Part shown: piece after piece, positions 42,974-50,939 of the stretch
Layout of the letters: each line of letters begins with the position of its first letter
Position numbering within the stretch: the stretch's first letter is position 1
Source of the DNA: an uncultured Acidimicrobiia bacterium
GTDB taxonomy: Bacteria > Actinomycetota > Acidimicrobiia > Spongiisociales > Spongiisociaceae
DNA: 64,000 nucleotides
NCBI GenBank assembly: GCA_958295745.1
Contig: OY282370.1
Coordinates: 1,359,724-1,423,723 of the forward strand
Direction: 5' to 3'
Position numbers and translations under genes: made by a program
Notes under the pieces: generated by a model
What the model was told of the DNA's origin: nothing
Seen by the model: only the letters and a program-made list of their open reading frames with translations
The model's database searches: none

Positions 42974-44004
42974 CGACCGGCCCGCCGTCCGGCTTGGAAG
43001 CCGTCCGTCTGCGGTGGGGATGGATGGGGGCGGCGCTGGGTCTGCTCGCCGCCTCGGCGCTGGCGGGAATCGTCATCGGGCCCGCCGGACTCGACCCTAG
43101 GCAGGTGATCGGGGAGCTGGTCGGCGGCGGGCAGACCTCCCTGTCCGAAACCCATCGGGCCATCCTGTGGGAGATACGCCTTCCGAGGGTGGTGCTGGGC
43201 GGCCTGGTGGGGGGTCTGCTCTCGCTGGCCGGCGCCTCTTACCAGGGGATATTCCGCAACCCGCTGGCCGATCCGTACCTGTTGGGGGTGGCAGCCGGAG
43301 GAGGGTTGGGGGCCACGGCGGTGATCGCCCTGATCCCCTCGGCCGATCCCCGCCTCCTCCCGCTGGCCGCCTTCGCGGGCGCCTTGGCGGCGGTGGTGCT
43401 CACCTACGCGGTGGGCCGCTCGATGGGAGGTCGCAGCGCGGTGTCGCTGATCCTGGCCGGGGTGGCGGTTGCGGCCTTCTTCACCGCCCTCCAAACTTTC
43501 CTCCTCCAGCGCAACGCGGACACCATCCGGCAGGTCTATTCCTGGATACTCGGCCAGCTGTCCACCACCGGCTGGGGCGAGGTCGCGATCCTGGTTCCCT
43601 ACGCAGCGGTGTGCGGAACGGCCCTGGTGCTGCATCGGCGCCTGCTCGACGTGATGAGCGTGGGGGACGAGGAGGCCGACAGCCTGGGCGTGTCGTCGGC
43701 CCGGGTGAGGGGTGCGGTGGTGGTGTTCGCCACCCTGGCCACCGCGGCCGCGGTGTCGGTGAGCGGCCTGATCGCCTTCGTGGGCCTCGTCGTCCCCCAC
43801 ACCGTCCGGCTGGTGGTGGGGGTCAGCTACCGCTCCCTCGTCCCCATCTCGGCGGTGACCGGTGCGGCCTTCCTGATCCTGGCCGACCTGGCTGCCCGGA
43901 CGGCGGCCAGCCCCGCCGAGCTTCCCATAGGGGTCGTGACCGCTTTCATCGGCGCTCCCTTCTTCATGGCGGTGCTGCGCACCACCCGGAGGTACGTGGC
44001 ATGA
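42970..44004 (+). CDS. btuC: Cobalamin ABC transporter permease (FecCD/BtuC family)
   Basis: A 344-residue permease of the FecCD family. The typical LPRVVLGGLVGGLLSLAGAS, YQGIFRNPLADPYLLGVAAG and the C-terminal SGLIAFVGLVVPHTVRLV are present, with about nine or ten membrane helices. The GTG start overlaps the btuF stop. It forms the membrane channel of the B12 importer. Confidence 0.93.
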   Translation: MTTGPPSGLEAVRLRWGWMGAALGLLAASALAGIVIGPAGLDPRQVIGELVGGGQTSLSETHRAILWEIRLPRVVLGGLVGGLLSLAGASYQGIFRNPLADPYLLGVAAGGGLGATAVIALIPSADPRLLPLAAFAGALAAVVLTYAVGRSMGGRSAVSLILAGVAVAAFFTALQTFLLQRNADTIRQVYSWILGQLSTTGWGEVAILVPYAAVCGTALVLHRRLLDVMSVGDEEADSLGVSSARVRGAVVVFATLATAAAVSVSGLIAFVGLVVPHTVRLVVGVSYRSLVPISAVTGAAFLILADLAARTAASPAELPIGVVTAFIGAPFFMAVLRTTRRYVA

Positions 44005-44780
44005 GCGTGGTGGTGGAGAACCTGACGGCGGCCTATCGGCCCGGACGTCCGGTCTTGCGGGAGGTGGGCCTGCAGGTGGACACCGGTGAATGGCTGGGTC
44101 TGCTCGGGCCCAACGGCGCCGGCAAGTCCACCCTTCTGAAGGCGATAGCCGGGCTGGTTTCCCATAACGGAGCCGTGGCCTTCGACGGAGTGGACTCGGC
44201 CTCGCTTCCCGCCCGGGTCCGGGCCCGGATGGTGGCTTTCGTTCCGCAGGAGCCGACGATGCCCCCGGGGATGACCGTAACCGAGTACGTACTGCTGGGC
44301 CGCACGCCCCATCTTTCCTATCTGGGTTCTGAGACTCCCCGCGACCTAGCCGCGGCCCGGTCGGCCCTCGAGCTGCTCGACCTGCGCGGCCTGGCGGGCC
44401 GCGATGTGGCCGGCCTGAGCGGCGGCGAGCGGCGCCGCACCGCCCTGGCCAGGGGGCTGGCCCAGGAGGCGGGGATATTGCTCCTGGACGAACCGACCGG
44501 GGCGCTGGACATCGGCCAGGGTCAGAACGCTTTGGAGATGATCGGCTCGGTGCGCAGAGAGCGGCCCGTGACCATGATCACCGCCATGCACGACTTGGCC
44601 CTGGCTGGTCAGTTCCCCGATCGGCTGCTGCTGCTGGCCGACGGACGGACGGTGGCGGAGGGGCCCGCCTCCGCGGTGCTGACCGTCGACTACATTCGGG
44701 ACTTCTACCAGGCCGCCGTGGAAATCGTCGAGGTGAACGGCGGCGTGGCGGTGGTCCCGCTGCGGCAAGGCACACGATGA
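44001..44780 (+). CDS. btuD: Cobalamin ABC transporter ATP-binding protein (BtuD type)
   Basis: A 259-residue ATPase: Walker A GPNGAGKSTLLKAI near 35-48, signature SGGERRRTALARGL and Walker B ILLLDEPTGALD, then the switch histidine in MHDLALAG. The ATG overlaps the permease stop, and its own stop overlaps cobO. Confidence 0.93.
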   Translation: MSVVVENLTAAYRPGRPVLREVGLQVDTGEWLGLLGPNGAGKSTLLKAIAGLVSHNGAVAFDGVDSASLPARVRARMVAFVPQEPTMPPGMTVTEYVLLGRTPHLSYLGSETPRDLAAARSALELLDLRGLAGRDVAGLSGGERRRTALARGLAQEAGILLLDEPTGALDIGQGQNALEMIGSVRRERPVTMITAMHDLALAGQFPDRLLLLADGRTVAEGPASAVLTVDYIRDFYQAAVEIVEVNGGVAVVPLRQGTR

Positions 44781-45358
44781 GCGACGCGCCGAAGACCGAC
44801 GTTCCCCCCACCGAGGATCCCCGCCGCCCCGACATACGGAGGGCCCGCTCGGTGGTGATCGTCAACACGGGGGACGGGAAGGGCAAGAGCACCGCCGCCA
44901 TGGGGATGGTCATGCGGGCGGCGGCCCGCGGCTGGAAGGTGGCCGTGGTGCAGTTCATCAAGTCCGGCGGCTGGAAGGTGGGGGAGGAGAAGATAGGCCG
45001 CCGCCTCGGGGTGGACTGGGACGCGGTGGGAGACGGCTTCTCGTGGGACAGCGAGGACCTGGACCGATCCGCCGCCCTGGCCGCTCAGGCCTGGCAGCTG
45101 GCCCGGACCCGGATCGAGAAGGGAGAGCATCGTCTGGTGGTGCTGGACGAGATCACCTACCCGATCAACTGGGGATGGATCGACCTCGACGAGGTGCTCG
45201 CCGCCGTGGCCGGCCGGCCTGCCCGCGTGAACGTGGTGGCAACCGGACGGGACGCCCCCGGGCGTCTGATGGAGCTGGCCGATACGGTGACGGAGATGAC
45301 CTCCGTCAAGCACGCCTACGACCGGGGAATCGCCGCCATCCGCGGTATCGACTTCTGA
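44777..45358 (+). CDS. cobO: Cob(I)yrinic acid a,c-diamide adenosyltransferase
   Basis: A 193-residue CobA/CobO-type ATP:corrinoid adenosyltransferase. The P-loop variant NTGDGKGKSTAAMGM starts at residue 30. VVVQFIKSGGWKVGE, with the family's QF(I/M)K, and LVVLDEITYPINWGW follow. It attaches the adenosyl group to imported corrinoids, turning uptake into coenzyme B12. The ATG overlaps btuD, so import and adenosylation are expressed together under the riboswitch. Confidence 0.94.
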   Translation: MSDAPKTDVPPTEDPRRPDIRRARSVVIVNTGDGKGKSTAAMGMVMRAAARGWKVAVVQFIKSGGWKVGEEKIGRRLGVDWDAVGDGFSWDSEDLDRSAALAAQAWQLARTRIEKGEHRLVVLDEITYPINWGWIDLDEVLAAVAGRPARVNVVATGRDAPGRLMELADTVTEMTSVKHAYDRGIAAIRGIDF

Positions 45359-45459
45359 CCCCCTCCGGCGGTACCGGTGTTCGTGCGGGCGTCGAGCTCA
45401 GGTCGTTCCTTCTTCCGTCTGTGGAAACTACTCTGGTCGAGAAGAGAAAGGACGACGAC

Positions 45460-46140
45460 TTGACGACTTCTGTGCTGGCCCGCCCCGTCTACAGCCTCTC
45501 CGAAGCGGCCCGTTTGCTCAGAGTTTCCCCTTCCGGGCTCCGTTGGTGGTTGGAGGGAGGATCGCGCGGGGCAAAACAGTATCCGCCTGTGCTTCGCAAG
45601 GAGCCTAAGAAAACCTCCGAGGTGTCCTGGGGGGAGTTCATCGAGGCGGCTTATTTGCGTGAATATCGGAAACATCTGCCGTTACAGCGTCTGCGGCCCC
45701 TCCGGGAACGACTGATCGAAGAGTTCGACACACCCTTTCCGTTCGCCGTAGCCCAGCCGATGGTGGCGGGCCGCGAATTGATCTGGAACCTGCAGCGCAA
45801 GTTGGAGATCCCCGACGAGTTGTGGATCGTGGTGAAATCGGATCAGCTGGTGCTCGGTCCGGCGGCGGAGAGCTTCTGCAAACGGGTTACCTTCGATCAG
45901 TCCACGCAAGAGGCGATGCGGTATGTCGTTATGAATGCGCCCCAGCCGGTTTACGTCAATCCCCTTGTCTCCTTTGGCATCCCGACCGTTCGGGGAGTCC
46001 GCACCGAGGTGATCGCCGAGCTGTCCCTTGCCGGGGAACACCTCTCTACGATCCTCGACATCTATGGACGGCATGGAGTGACCGCACAGGATGTGGACAC
46101 GGCGGTCGAATTCGAGACACGATTTCTGAAGGCGGCGTGA
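45460..46140 (+). CDS. VapB45-like antitoxin (DUF433 type)
   Basis: A 226-residue protein with an N-terminal MerR/HTH-like part (PVYSLSEAARLLRVSPSGLRWWLE quoted in pieces) and a C-terminal DUF433-like region ending VTAQDVDTAVEFETRFLKAA. Size and partner match VapB45 (Rv2018) of M. tuberculosis. The TTG at 45460 is 8 bases after AAAGGA. A GTG at 45421 is an alternative. It overlaps the toxin gene by 4 bp. Confidence 0.8.
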   Translation: MTTSVLARPVYSLSEAARLLRVSPSGLRWWLEGGSRGAKQYPPVLRKEPKKTSEVSWGEFIEAAYLREYRKHLPLQRLRPLRERLIEEFDTPFPFAVAQPMVAGRELIWNLQRKLEIPDELWIVVKSDQLVLGPAAESFCKRVTFDQSTQEAMRYVVMNAPQPVYVNPLVSFGIPTVRGVRTEVIAELSLAGEHLSTILDIYGRHGVTAQDVDTAVEFETRFLKAA

Positions 46141-46589
46141 TCGAGCCGGATACTACGCCGCTGCCTCACCGCGCGAGGCGGGAAGGCCCGATCCGGTTCT
46201 TCTTCGACGAGAGCGCTCTCGGCATCGCTGGCGTTATGGCGAGGGCCCGTCCTGACTGCATATTTCCAGGGCACCCAAGGTCTCCGGTTGAATCCGGAGA
46301 ACTCGACCGGGATTGGATTCCCAAAGTGGCTGAACGAGGTTGGGTAGTTGTAGCGAGGGACAAGAAGATAAGGAAAAGGCCCGCCGAGGTTGCAGCTTTG
46401 GCCGCCCACCCCCTTCGTCTCTTGGTTCTCACAGCTACAGGTAGACTGGATGTATGGGAACAGCTCCGAACGCTGGTAGCGCGGTGGGATCGCATCGAGG
46501 AGCTTTCTCGGGAACCTCCTCCATGGATGTATGCCGTAACCAGAAGGGAAGTTCGCGAGATCCCATATCCCGGACGAGCCGAGTCCTAG
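46137..46589 (+). CDS. VapC45-like PIN-domain toxin
   Basis: A 150-residue PIN-like protein starting with GTG inside the antitoxin stop. Acidic residues fitting the PIN metal site are D24/E25 in FFFDES, D57/D59 in ELDRDW and D75 in VARDKKIRKRP. The VARDK element and the distance between them fit VapC45-type PIN proteins rather than classical VapC. Expected activity: cleavage of structured RNA, opposed by the upstream antitoxin. Confidence 0.8.
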   Translation: MIEPDTTPLPHRARREGPIRFFFDESALGIAGVMARARPDCIFPGHPRSPVESGELDRDWIPKVAERGWVVVARDKKIRKRPAEVAALAAHPLRLLVLTATGRLDVWEQLRTLVARWDRIEELSREPPPWMYAVTRREVREIPYPGRAES

Positions 46590-46682
46590 GGCCGTGACGC
46601 ACGGAGGATAGGGGGTCCTTGTGTTGGGTGACCACGCCGGTCAAATCTATGGCAATGATTTCCTCTTACGCGCAGGCGGGCG

Positions 46683-47477
46683 TTACCGCCGGTTCCCATA
46701 ACGCGGCTCGCGTTTCTCCAGGAAGGCCTTCACTGCTTCGGTGGAGTCCGGATGGTCGGCCAACCGGATGGCCGCTTCCTGCTCGGTTTCGTACCCGCGA
46801 TCGAGCTCCAGGAACTCGGCCCTGTTCAACGCGAGCTTCGACTCGCTCAACACCGTCGGGCTGTGACGGCAGACCGACCAGGCCATTTCCATCGCCGCGC
46901 CGACCACCTCGTCGTCGGGTACGACCCGGACCACCCCGCCGTATCGGTGCATCAGGTCGGCCGACACCGCTTCTGCAGTGAGGTACATCATCCGGGCGAC
47001 CGGTTGGGAAACCATACGGGACAGGTGCCTGGCCCCGCCCACCATGCCGACGCCCACCTCGGGCAACCCGAATAGGGCGCCCTCACCGGCCACCACGAAG
47101 TCGCAAACCGACGCCAGAACGAGGCCGGTGCCCAGTGCGGCGCCCTTCACCGCGCCGATCACCGGCAGCGGACACGAATAGACGGCATCGAACGCCTCGC
47201 GCATGTGGAACATGTTCACGCGGGCCGTTTCGCTGTCCATGCTCTCGAGCTCGGTCAGGTCGTTGCCCGCGCAGAAATGGCGCCCCTTCCCGGTCAGGAT
47301 GATCGCCCTCAGGTCGTGGTCGAGGCGCCAAGGCTCGGCGAACACCGCTCGGATCTCCTTATACATGGGCTGGTGGACGGCGTTGACCGGCGGTCGGTCG
47401 AGGGAGATCACGCCGATGTTTCTTTCAACCCGGCAGTCCAGGAACCGGGTCTCGAGGGGCGGGGCGGGCCGGTTCAT
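46683..47477 (-). CDS. Enoyl-CoA hydratase/isomerase family protein
   Basis: A 264-residue crotonase. VISLDRPPVNAVHQP near 23-37 and the oxyanion-hole FCAGNDL at 68-74 are present. The second catalytic glutamate is in FGLPEVGVG (E140). The first is replaced: where hydratases have GGGCELA this protein has GTGLVLA at 116-122, with V120 in place of Glu. That argues for a crotonase activity other than simple hydration, such as isomerisation or hydrolysis. It stands alone between two toxin-antitoxin loci. Confidence 0.9.
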   Translation of the reverse strand: MNRPAPPLETRFLDCRVERNIGVISLDRPPVNAVHQPMYKEIRAVFAEPWRLDHDLRAIILTGKGRHFCAGNDLTELESMDSETARVNMFHMREAFDAVYSCPLPVIGAVKGAALGTGLVLASVCDFVVAGEGALFGLPEVGVGMVGGARHLSRMVSQPVARMMYLTAEAVSADLMHRYGGVVRVVPDDEVVGAAMEMAWSVCRHSPTVLSESKLALNRAEFLELDRGYETEQEAAIRLADHPDSTEAVKAFLEKREPRYGNRR

Positions 47478-47594
47478 CTCAGATGGTTACCTTCCCTTGC
47501 TACGTCGGCGGGTGATCGGGTGTTCGCTCGGATAGGCGCTGGACGGATCAGACTGTAGTTGTACAGACCAGCCAACAGGTACTGTACATAGAGC

Positions 47595-47933
47595 ATGGAT
47601 GTTGCTGTTACCAGGTTACGCGCCGATCTGCGTCTCTGGCTCGATCGGGTGCGCGAGGGCGAGGAGGTCATCGTCACCCATCGGGGCGTGCCGGTGGCCA
47701 GGATCATCGGGGTAGATACGTCTCCGGTCATCGAGTCTCTACTGGCTCACCGACAACGGCGCCGACCCGCTACGCGCCCGCCGAGGGTAGATACGTCTCC
47801 GGTCATCGAGTCTCTACTGGAGCAGGGGATCGTTGCCGAACCTATCCGACAGGACCGCCCGACAGCGACAGGCCGTCCGCGACCGCGGCCTCGCAGGCCG
47901 GTTTCCGATCTGGTCAGCGAGCAACGGCGGTAA
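47595..47933 (+). CDS. Solitary Phd/YefM-like antitoxin with internal duplication
   Basis: A 112-residue protein. Residues 1-40 (MDVAVTRLRADLRLWLDRVR, EEVIVTHRGVPVARI) are a Phd/AbrB-type antitoxin N-terminus. VDTSPVIESLL occurs twice because a 36-bp segment is repeated exactly at 47710-47745 and 47785-47820, 75 bp apart in frame. The C-terminus is Arg/Pro-rich and ends in SDLVSEQRR. No toxin gene follows. The next bases lead to the tRNA-Ile gene. It may be an orphan or decaying antitoxin. Confidence 0.65.
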   Translation: MDVAVTRLRADLRLWLDRVREGEEVIVTHRGVPVARIIGVDTSPVIESLLAHRQRRRPATRPPRVDTSPVIESLLEQGIVAEPIRQDRPTATGRPRPRPRRPVSDLVSEQRR

Positions 47934-48108
47934 CCGGTGCCCGTCGTGGCGGAGTATGGATTCAACCGTGTCGGCGGCGGGGCGCGGCCCCTGCCGGGCG
48001 GTCCTCCTCGCGCCTGCCTGTGTGGATCGCGACCTTCTCGAGCGCGCCGCCGCCTATACCCGACCGGACCGCGGGATGACAGGGCCGTGATAGTATTTGA
48101 GCCGTCGC

Positions 48109-48183
48109 GGGCCCATAGCTCAGGTTGGTTAGAGCGCATCCCTGATAAGGATGAGGTCCCTGGTTCAAATCCAGGTGGGCCCA
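48109..48183 (+). tRNA. tRNA-Ile (GAT anticodon)
   Basis: A 75-base cloverleaf: acceptor GGGCCCA pairs with TGGGCCC, D arm GCTC-AGGTTGGTTA-GAGC, anticodon loop CTGATAA with GAT, T arm CCTGG-TTCAAAT-CCAGG. The discriminator base is A and CCA is not encoded. In mycobacteria ileT directly follows the gyrA/DUF3566 genes. Here about 13 kb separate them. Confidence 0.97.
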
Positions 48184-48205
48184 CCGCAGCCGGGGGAGGG
48201 GACGG

Positions 48206-48340
48206 CTACTCGATGACGGCCAGCTCCCTGGTCTCCGAAGTCAGCACCTCGGCGCCGTCCTCGGCGACCGCCACCGTCTCGCTCACCCCCACCCCGGCAT
48301 GGCCGACGTGGCGGGCCATGGCACGCACGTGCTGGTGAAC
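48206..48340 (-). pseudogene. Remnant of an M24-family peptidase C-terminus
   Basis: On the minus strand about 40 codons before a TAG at 48208-48206 read VGHAGVGVSETVAVAEDGAE and VLTSETRELAVIE. This is the usual end of Xaa-Pro dipeptidase/creatinase proteins (metal-site strand, then DG-EVLT...REL). No upstream domain remains, so it is a fragment. It partly overlaps the amidohydrolase remnant on the other strand. Confidence 0.45.
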
Positions 48341-48403
48341 GGGCGGACGGCGGTGGAGAACGGTGCCCCGACCGGAGTCCTGGCCGGCCGGACCCTTCCG
48401 TAG
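48314..48403 (+). pseudogene. Remnant of an amidohydrolase (D-aminoacylase-like) C-terminus
   Basis: GHGTHVLVNGRTAVENGAPT followed by GVLAGRTLP and a TAG, the characteristic last strand of N-acyl-D-amino-acid deacylase/dihydroorotase-like enzymes (vLVNG..V.dG..TG..pGr.lr). Only about 30 codons survive. The stop is followed directly by motif R3. Confidence 0.45.
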
Positions 48404-48404
48404 T

Positions 48405-48415
48405 TGTGATATTCG
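48405..48415 (+). repeat. 3'-end motif R3, copy 2
   Basis: TGTGATATTCG begins one base after the TAG of the amidohydrolase remnant, in sense orientation, and is followed by GGGAAGGTTGTCCC, a possible small hairpin. Confidence 0.45.
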
Positions 48416-48486
48416 GGAAGGTTGTCCCCGGCGGGATGGTGGTGGATGGTATTGCTTCGGGTCGAGGACTGCCTGCCTTCGGAAAC

Positions 48487-49059
48487 CTAGTTTTCTTCCG
48501 AGCCGCCTTCATGCTCTTCACCTTCGGTTTCTTCGGTGTGTTCCGAACTTTCGGCGTCGCCGGTGTTGACTTCGGCGTGTGGGTTCCAGGTGTCGAAGGG
48601 TGTGTCGGTGGCGGGTAGGTGGATGTTGGCTGATTGGCCTGGGTTCATGTTCGTGGGGGTGGTTGGGCCGAGTTCTGTGCCGTTGGAGAGGTGTATTTCG
48701 ACTCGGACTTGGTTCAGTATTTTGTTGGTGGTGTTGGATACGGTTCCGACGAAGGCGTTGGCGGTGGGGTCGTAGGTCAGGACGAGGCGCGCGCCGTTGC
48801 GTATTTGGTCGTAGGTGTCGGTCAAGGCCAGCTGTGCGCCGGATTCTTCGCCGTTGGATTCCTCGGTGCGTTCTGATCCTTCGGTTTCCTCGCCGCCCTG
48901 GTGCTCGCCGGGTCTCTCGTCGTTCTCCTGCACGCTGCCGCTGTTCCCTGGTCTGGTCGTTGCAGGGCTGTCGTTCCCATCGGTGTCGCCGCCGCACGCA
49001 GCCAGCGCGACGAGTGCCGCCAACGCCGCTATCAGCGCAGTATTCTTCGCAGCCTTCAT
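48487..49059 (-). CDS. Acidic secreted lipoprotein with FxLYD-like domain
   Basis: A 190-residue lipoprotein with a clear signal and lipobox ALAAC (Cys near 22). A Glu/Gly/Ser-rich linker (about 25-75) is followed by a beta-sandwich-like domain (about 76-165) with NTTNKILNQVRVEIHLSNG, the pattern of FxLYD/DUF3426-type domains. The C-terminus is very acidic and His/Glu-rich. The start has GGAAGGA upstream. The ligand is unknown. The acidic ends suggest metal or surface interaction. Confidence 0.75.
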   Translation of the reverse strand: MKAAKNTALIAALAALVALAACGGDTDGNDSPATTRPGNSGSVQENDERPGEHQGGEETEGSERTEESNGEESGAQLALTDTYDQIRNGARLVLTYDPTANAFVGTVSNTTNKILNQVRVEIHLSNGTELGPTTPTNMNPGQSANIHLPATDTPFDTWNPHAEVNTGDAESSEHTEETEGEEHEGGSEEN

Positions 49060-49541
49060 AGAGTCCTTCCTTCTCCCGAGTGCTTGCTGAATCCAGGCAA
49101 CCTTCCAACCCCAACCTTTGAAAATCCCTAGAGAAACCTGAAGATCAGATGAGAACCTGTCCTACAGACCGCCGCCCGCGAGGCAACTCCGTAACTTGGT
49201 GACGTCGTATCTGTTACGACCGATAGTCCCAAAGATCATGAGGTTGTTCACGGCTATTGCCACCCTGTTCCAATACCCGGTCATGAAGGATCAGAGCTAG
49301 GGACGCACTCCCGGCGGACAGGAAAGGCAGCGAGGAAGCCTAGTCGCGGTCTATCAGCAAACCCCACGAGACAGTCCCCGACTCGTTGACGCTGACGAGA
49401 CCGCCAGAAACATGTTGTTGCCCTTCGCCGTTGCGGTGGAGGATCGTGGACCCGTCGATGACGTTTTAGCCGCAGGGTTTTCCCGGCGGCGGTTCGTCTC
49501 GGCGCGAGTCGTGTCGCGCGAGGCGTAGACTAGTGCGGAGC
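49060..49541. other. Intergenic region before tRNA-Ala, with a decayed reading frame
   Basis: No intact gene is supported. On the minus strand 49343-49465 is open for 41 codons (including VSGGLVSVNESGTVSWGLLI then DRD and a TAG) but is preceded by a stop and lacks a start, so it may be the tail of a lost gene. The lipoprotein promoter should lie near 49060-49200. Confidence 0.35.
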
Positions 49542-49615
49542 GGGGGTGTAGCTCAGTTTGGCAGAGCATCCGGTTTGCAACCAGAAGGCCGTCGGTTCGA
49601 ATCCGATCACCTCCA
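49542..49615 (+). tRNA. tRNA-Ala (TGC anticodon)
   Basis: A 74-base cloverleaf: acceptor GGGGGTG pairs with CACCTCC (one G-T), D arm GCTC-AGTTTGGCA-GAGC, anticodon loop TTTGCAA with TGC, T arm GTCGG-TTCGAAT-CCGAT with one G-T pair. The discriminator is A and CCA is not encoded. It is 1.36 kb from tRNA-Ile, whereas in mycobacteria the two are adjacent. Confidence 0.96.
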
Positions 49616-49666
49616 CCTAGGCCGTCCGAGCCGGTGATGACAAGCCTGCCTGACGAAGGAGTTGCC

Positions 49667-50842
49667 ATGCAGAGAGCAGTTATCGTCGATGCGGTGCGCA
49701 CCCCCGTCGGCAAGCGGGACGGCAAGCTGGCCGGCTGCCACCCTGTCGACCTGGCGGCCGTGACGCTGCGGGCGCTGGTGGAACGCAGCGGCCTCGATCC
49801 GGGGTTGGTCGACGACGTGATCATGGGCTGCGTGATGCAGACCGGCGAGCAGGGCGTCAACGTGGGCCGCAACGCGGCGCTGGCCGCCGGATTCCCCGAA
49901 GAGGTGGTGGGGGTGACCGTCGACCGCCAGTGCGGGTCGGGCCAGCAGGCCGCCCATTTCGCCGCGCAGGGGGTGATAGCCGGGGCCTACGACGTCGCCG
50001 TCGCGGCCGGGGTCGAGTCCATGACCAGGGTGCCGATGGGGGTCACCGTCCAGCAGGGGCCGGGCAAGCCCTTCGGCCCCCGGATGGTGGAACGCTACGC
50101 CCGCAGCCTGGTGCCCCAGGGCATCTCGGCGGAGATGGTCGCCGAGAAGTGGGGTCTGTCCCGGGAGGCCCTGGACCGGATCGCCTGCGACTCCCATATG
50201 CGGGCCGCCCGGGCCGCCGAGGAGGGCCGGTTCGACCGCGAGATCGTCCCGGTCGAGACAGCCCTGAACGGTTCTGCCGGGCTGATGACCGCCGACGAGG
50301 GGATCCGGCCCGACACCTCTATGGAGGCGCTGGCCGGCCTCCGCCCGGTATTCAGGCCCGACGGGGTGATCACAGCCGGGAACTCGTCGCAGATCTCCGA
50401 CGGCGCGGCGGCGGTGCTCATAATGTCGGAGGCCAAGGCCGAGGAGATGGGCTTGGCGCCCAAGGCGCGCTTCGTGCAATTCGCGCTGGCGGGGGTGGAT
50501 CCGGTGACCATGCTGACCGGGCCCATCCCGGCCACGGCCAAGGCGCTGGCCCGGGCCGGCCTGACCATCGACGACATCGACCTGTTCGAGGTGAACGAGG
50601 CCTTCGCTTCGGTGGTGGGGGCCTGGCTGGCCGAGCACGGAGGAAGCGACCCGGACGCGCTTTGGGAACGCACCAACGTGAACGGCGGGGCCATCGCCCT
50701 GGGGCACCCGCTCGGCGGCACCGGCGCCAAGCTGACCGCCACCCTCGTGCACGAGATGGAGCGCCGGGGGGCCCGCTTCGGGCTCCAGACCATGTGCGAG
50801 GGGGGAGGGATGGCCAACGCTATGATCCTCGAAAGGTGCTGA
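49667..50842 (+). CDS. Acetyl-CoA acetyltransferase (thiolase)
   Basis: A 391-residue thiolase. The acyl-accepting cysteine is C89 in DRQCGSGQQA, the catalytic histidine is in NVNGGAIALGHPLGGTG near 350 and the second cysteine in TMCEGGGMANAM near the end. Length and motifs are complete. The ATG at 49667 has GAAGGAG upstream. It could run in the degradative direction with the acyl-CoA dehydrogenase and crotonase genes of this window or in acetoacetyl-CoA synthesis. Confidence 0.95.
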   Translation: MQRAVIVDAVRTPVGKRDGKLAGCHPVDLAAVTLRALVERSGLDPGLVDDVIMGCVMQTGEQGVNVGRNAALAAGFPEEVVGVTVDRQCGSGQQAAHFAAQGVIAGAYDVAVAAGVESMTRVPMGVTVQQGPGKPFGPRMVERYARSLVPQGISAEMVAEKWGLSREALDRIACDSHMRAARAAEEGRFDREIVPVETALNGSAGLMTADEGIRPDTSMEALAGLRPVFRPDGVITAGNSSQISDGAAAVLIMSEAKAEEMGLAPKARFVQFALAGVDPVTMLTGPIPATAKALARAGLTIDDIDLFEVNEAFASVVGAWLAEHGGSDPDALWERTNVNGGAIALGHPLGGTGAKLTATLVHEMERRGARFGLQTMCEGGGMANAMILERC

Positions 50843-50939
50843 AAACGGGTCCGGTCGGCAACGGCGGACGCAGGTCTCGGGCGTTCCGGGCGGCGGCCCG
50901 CAAGGCTCTCTACAACCCCGGAAGGAAGGAGCGTGCGGC

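Noticed and set aside
49354-49872. Minus-strand open frame of 172 codons across tRNA-Ala and the thiolase start
   Set aside because: It overlaps a clear tRNA gene and the supported thiolase start.
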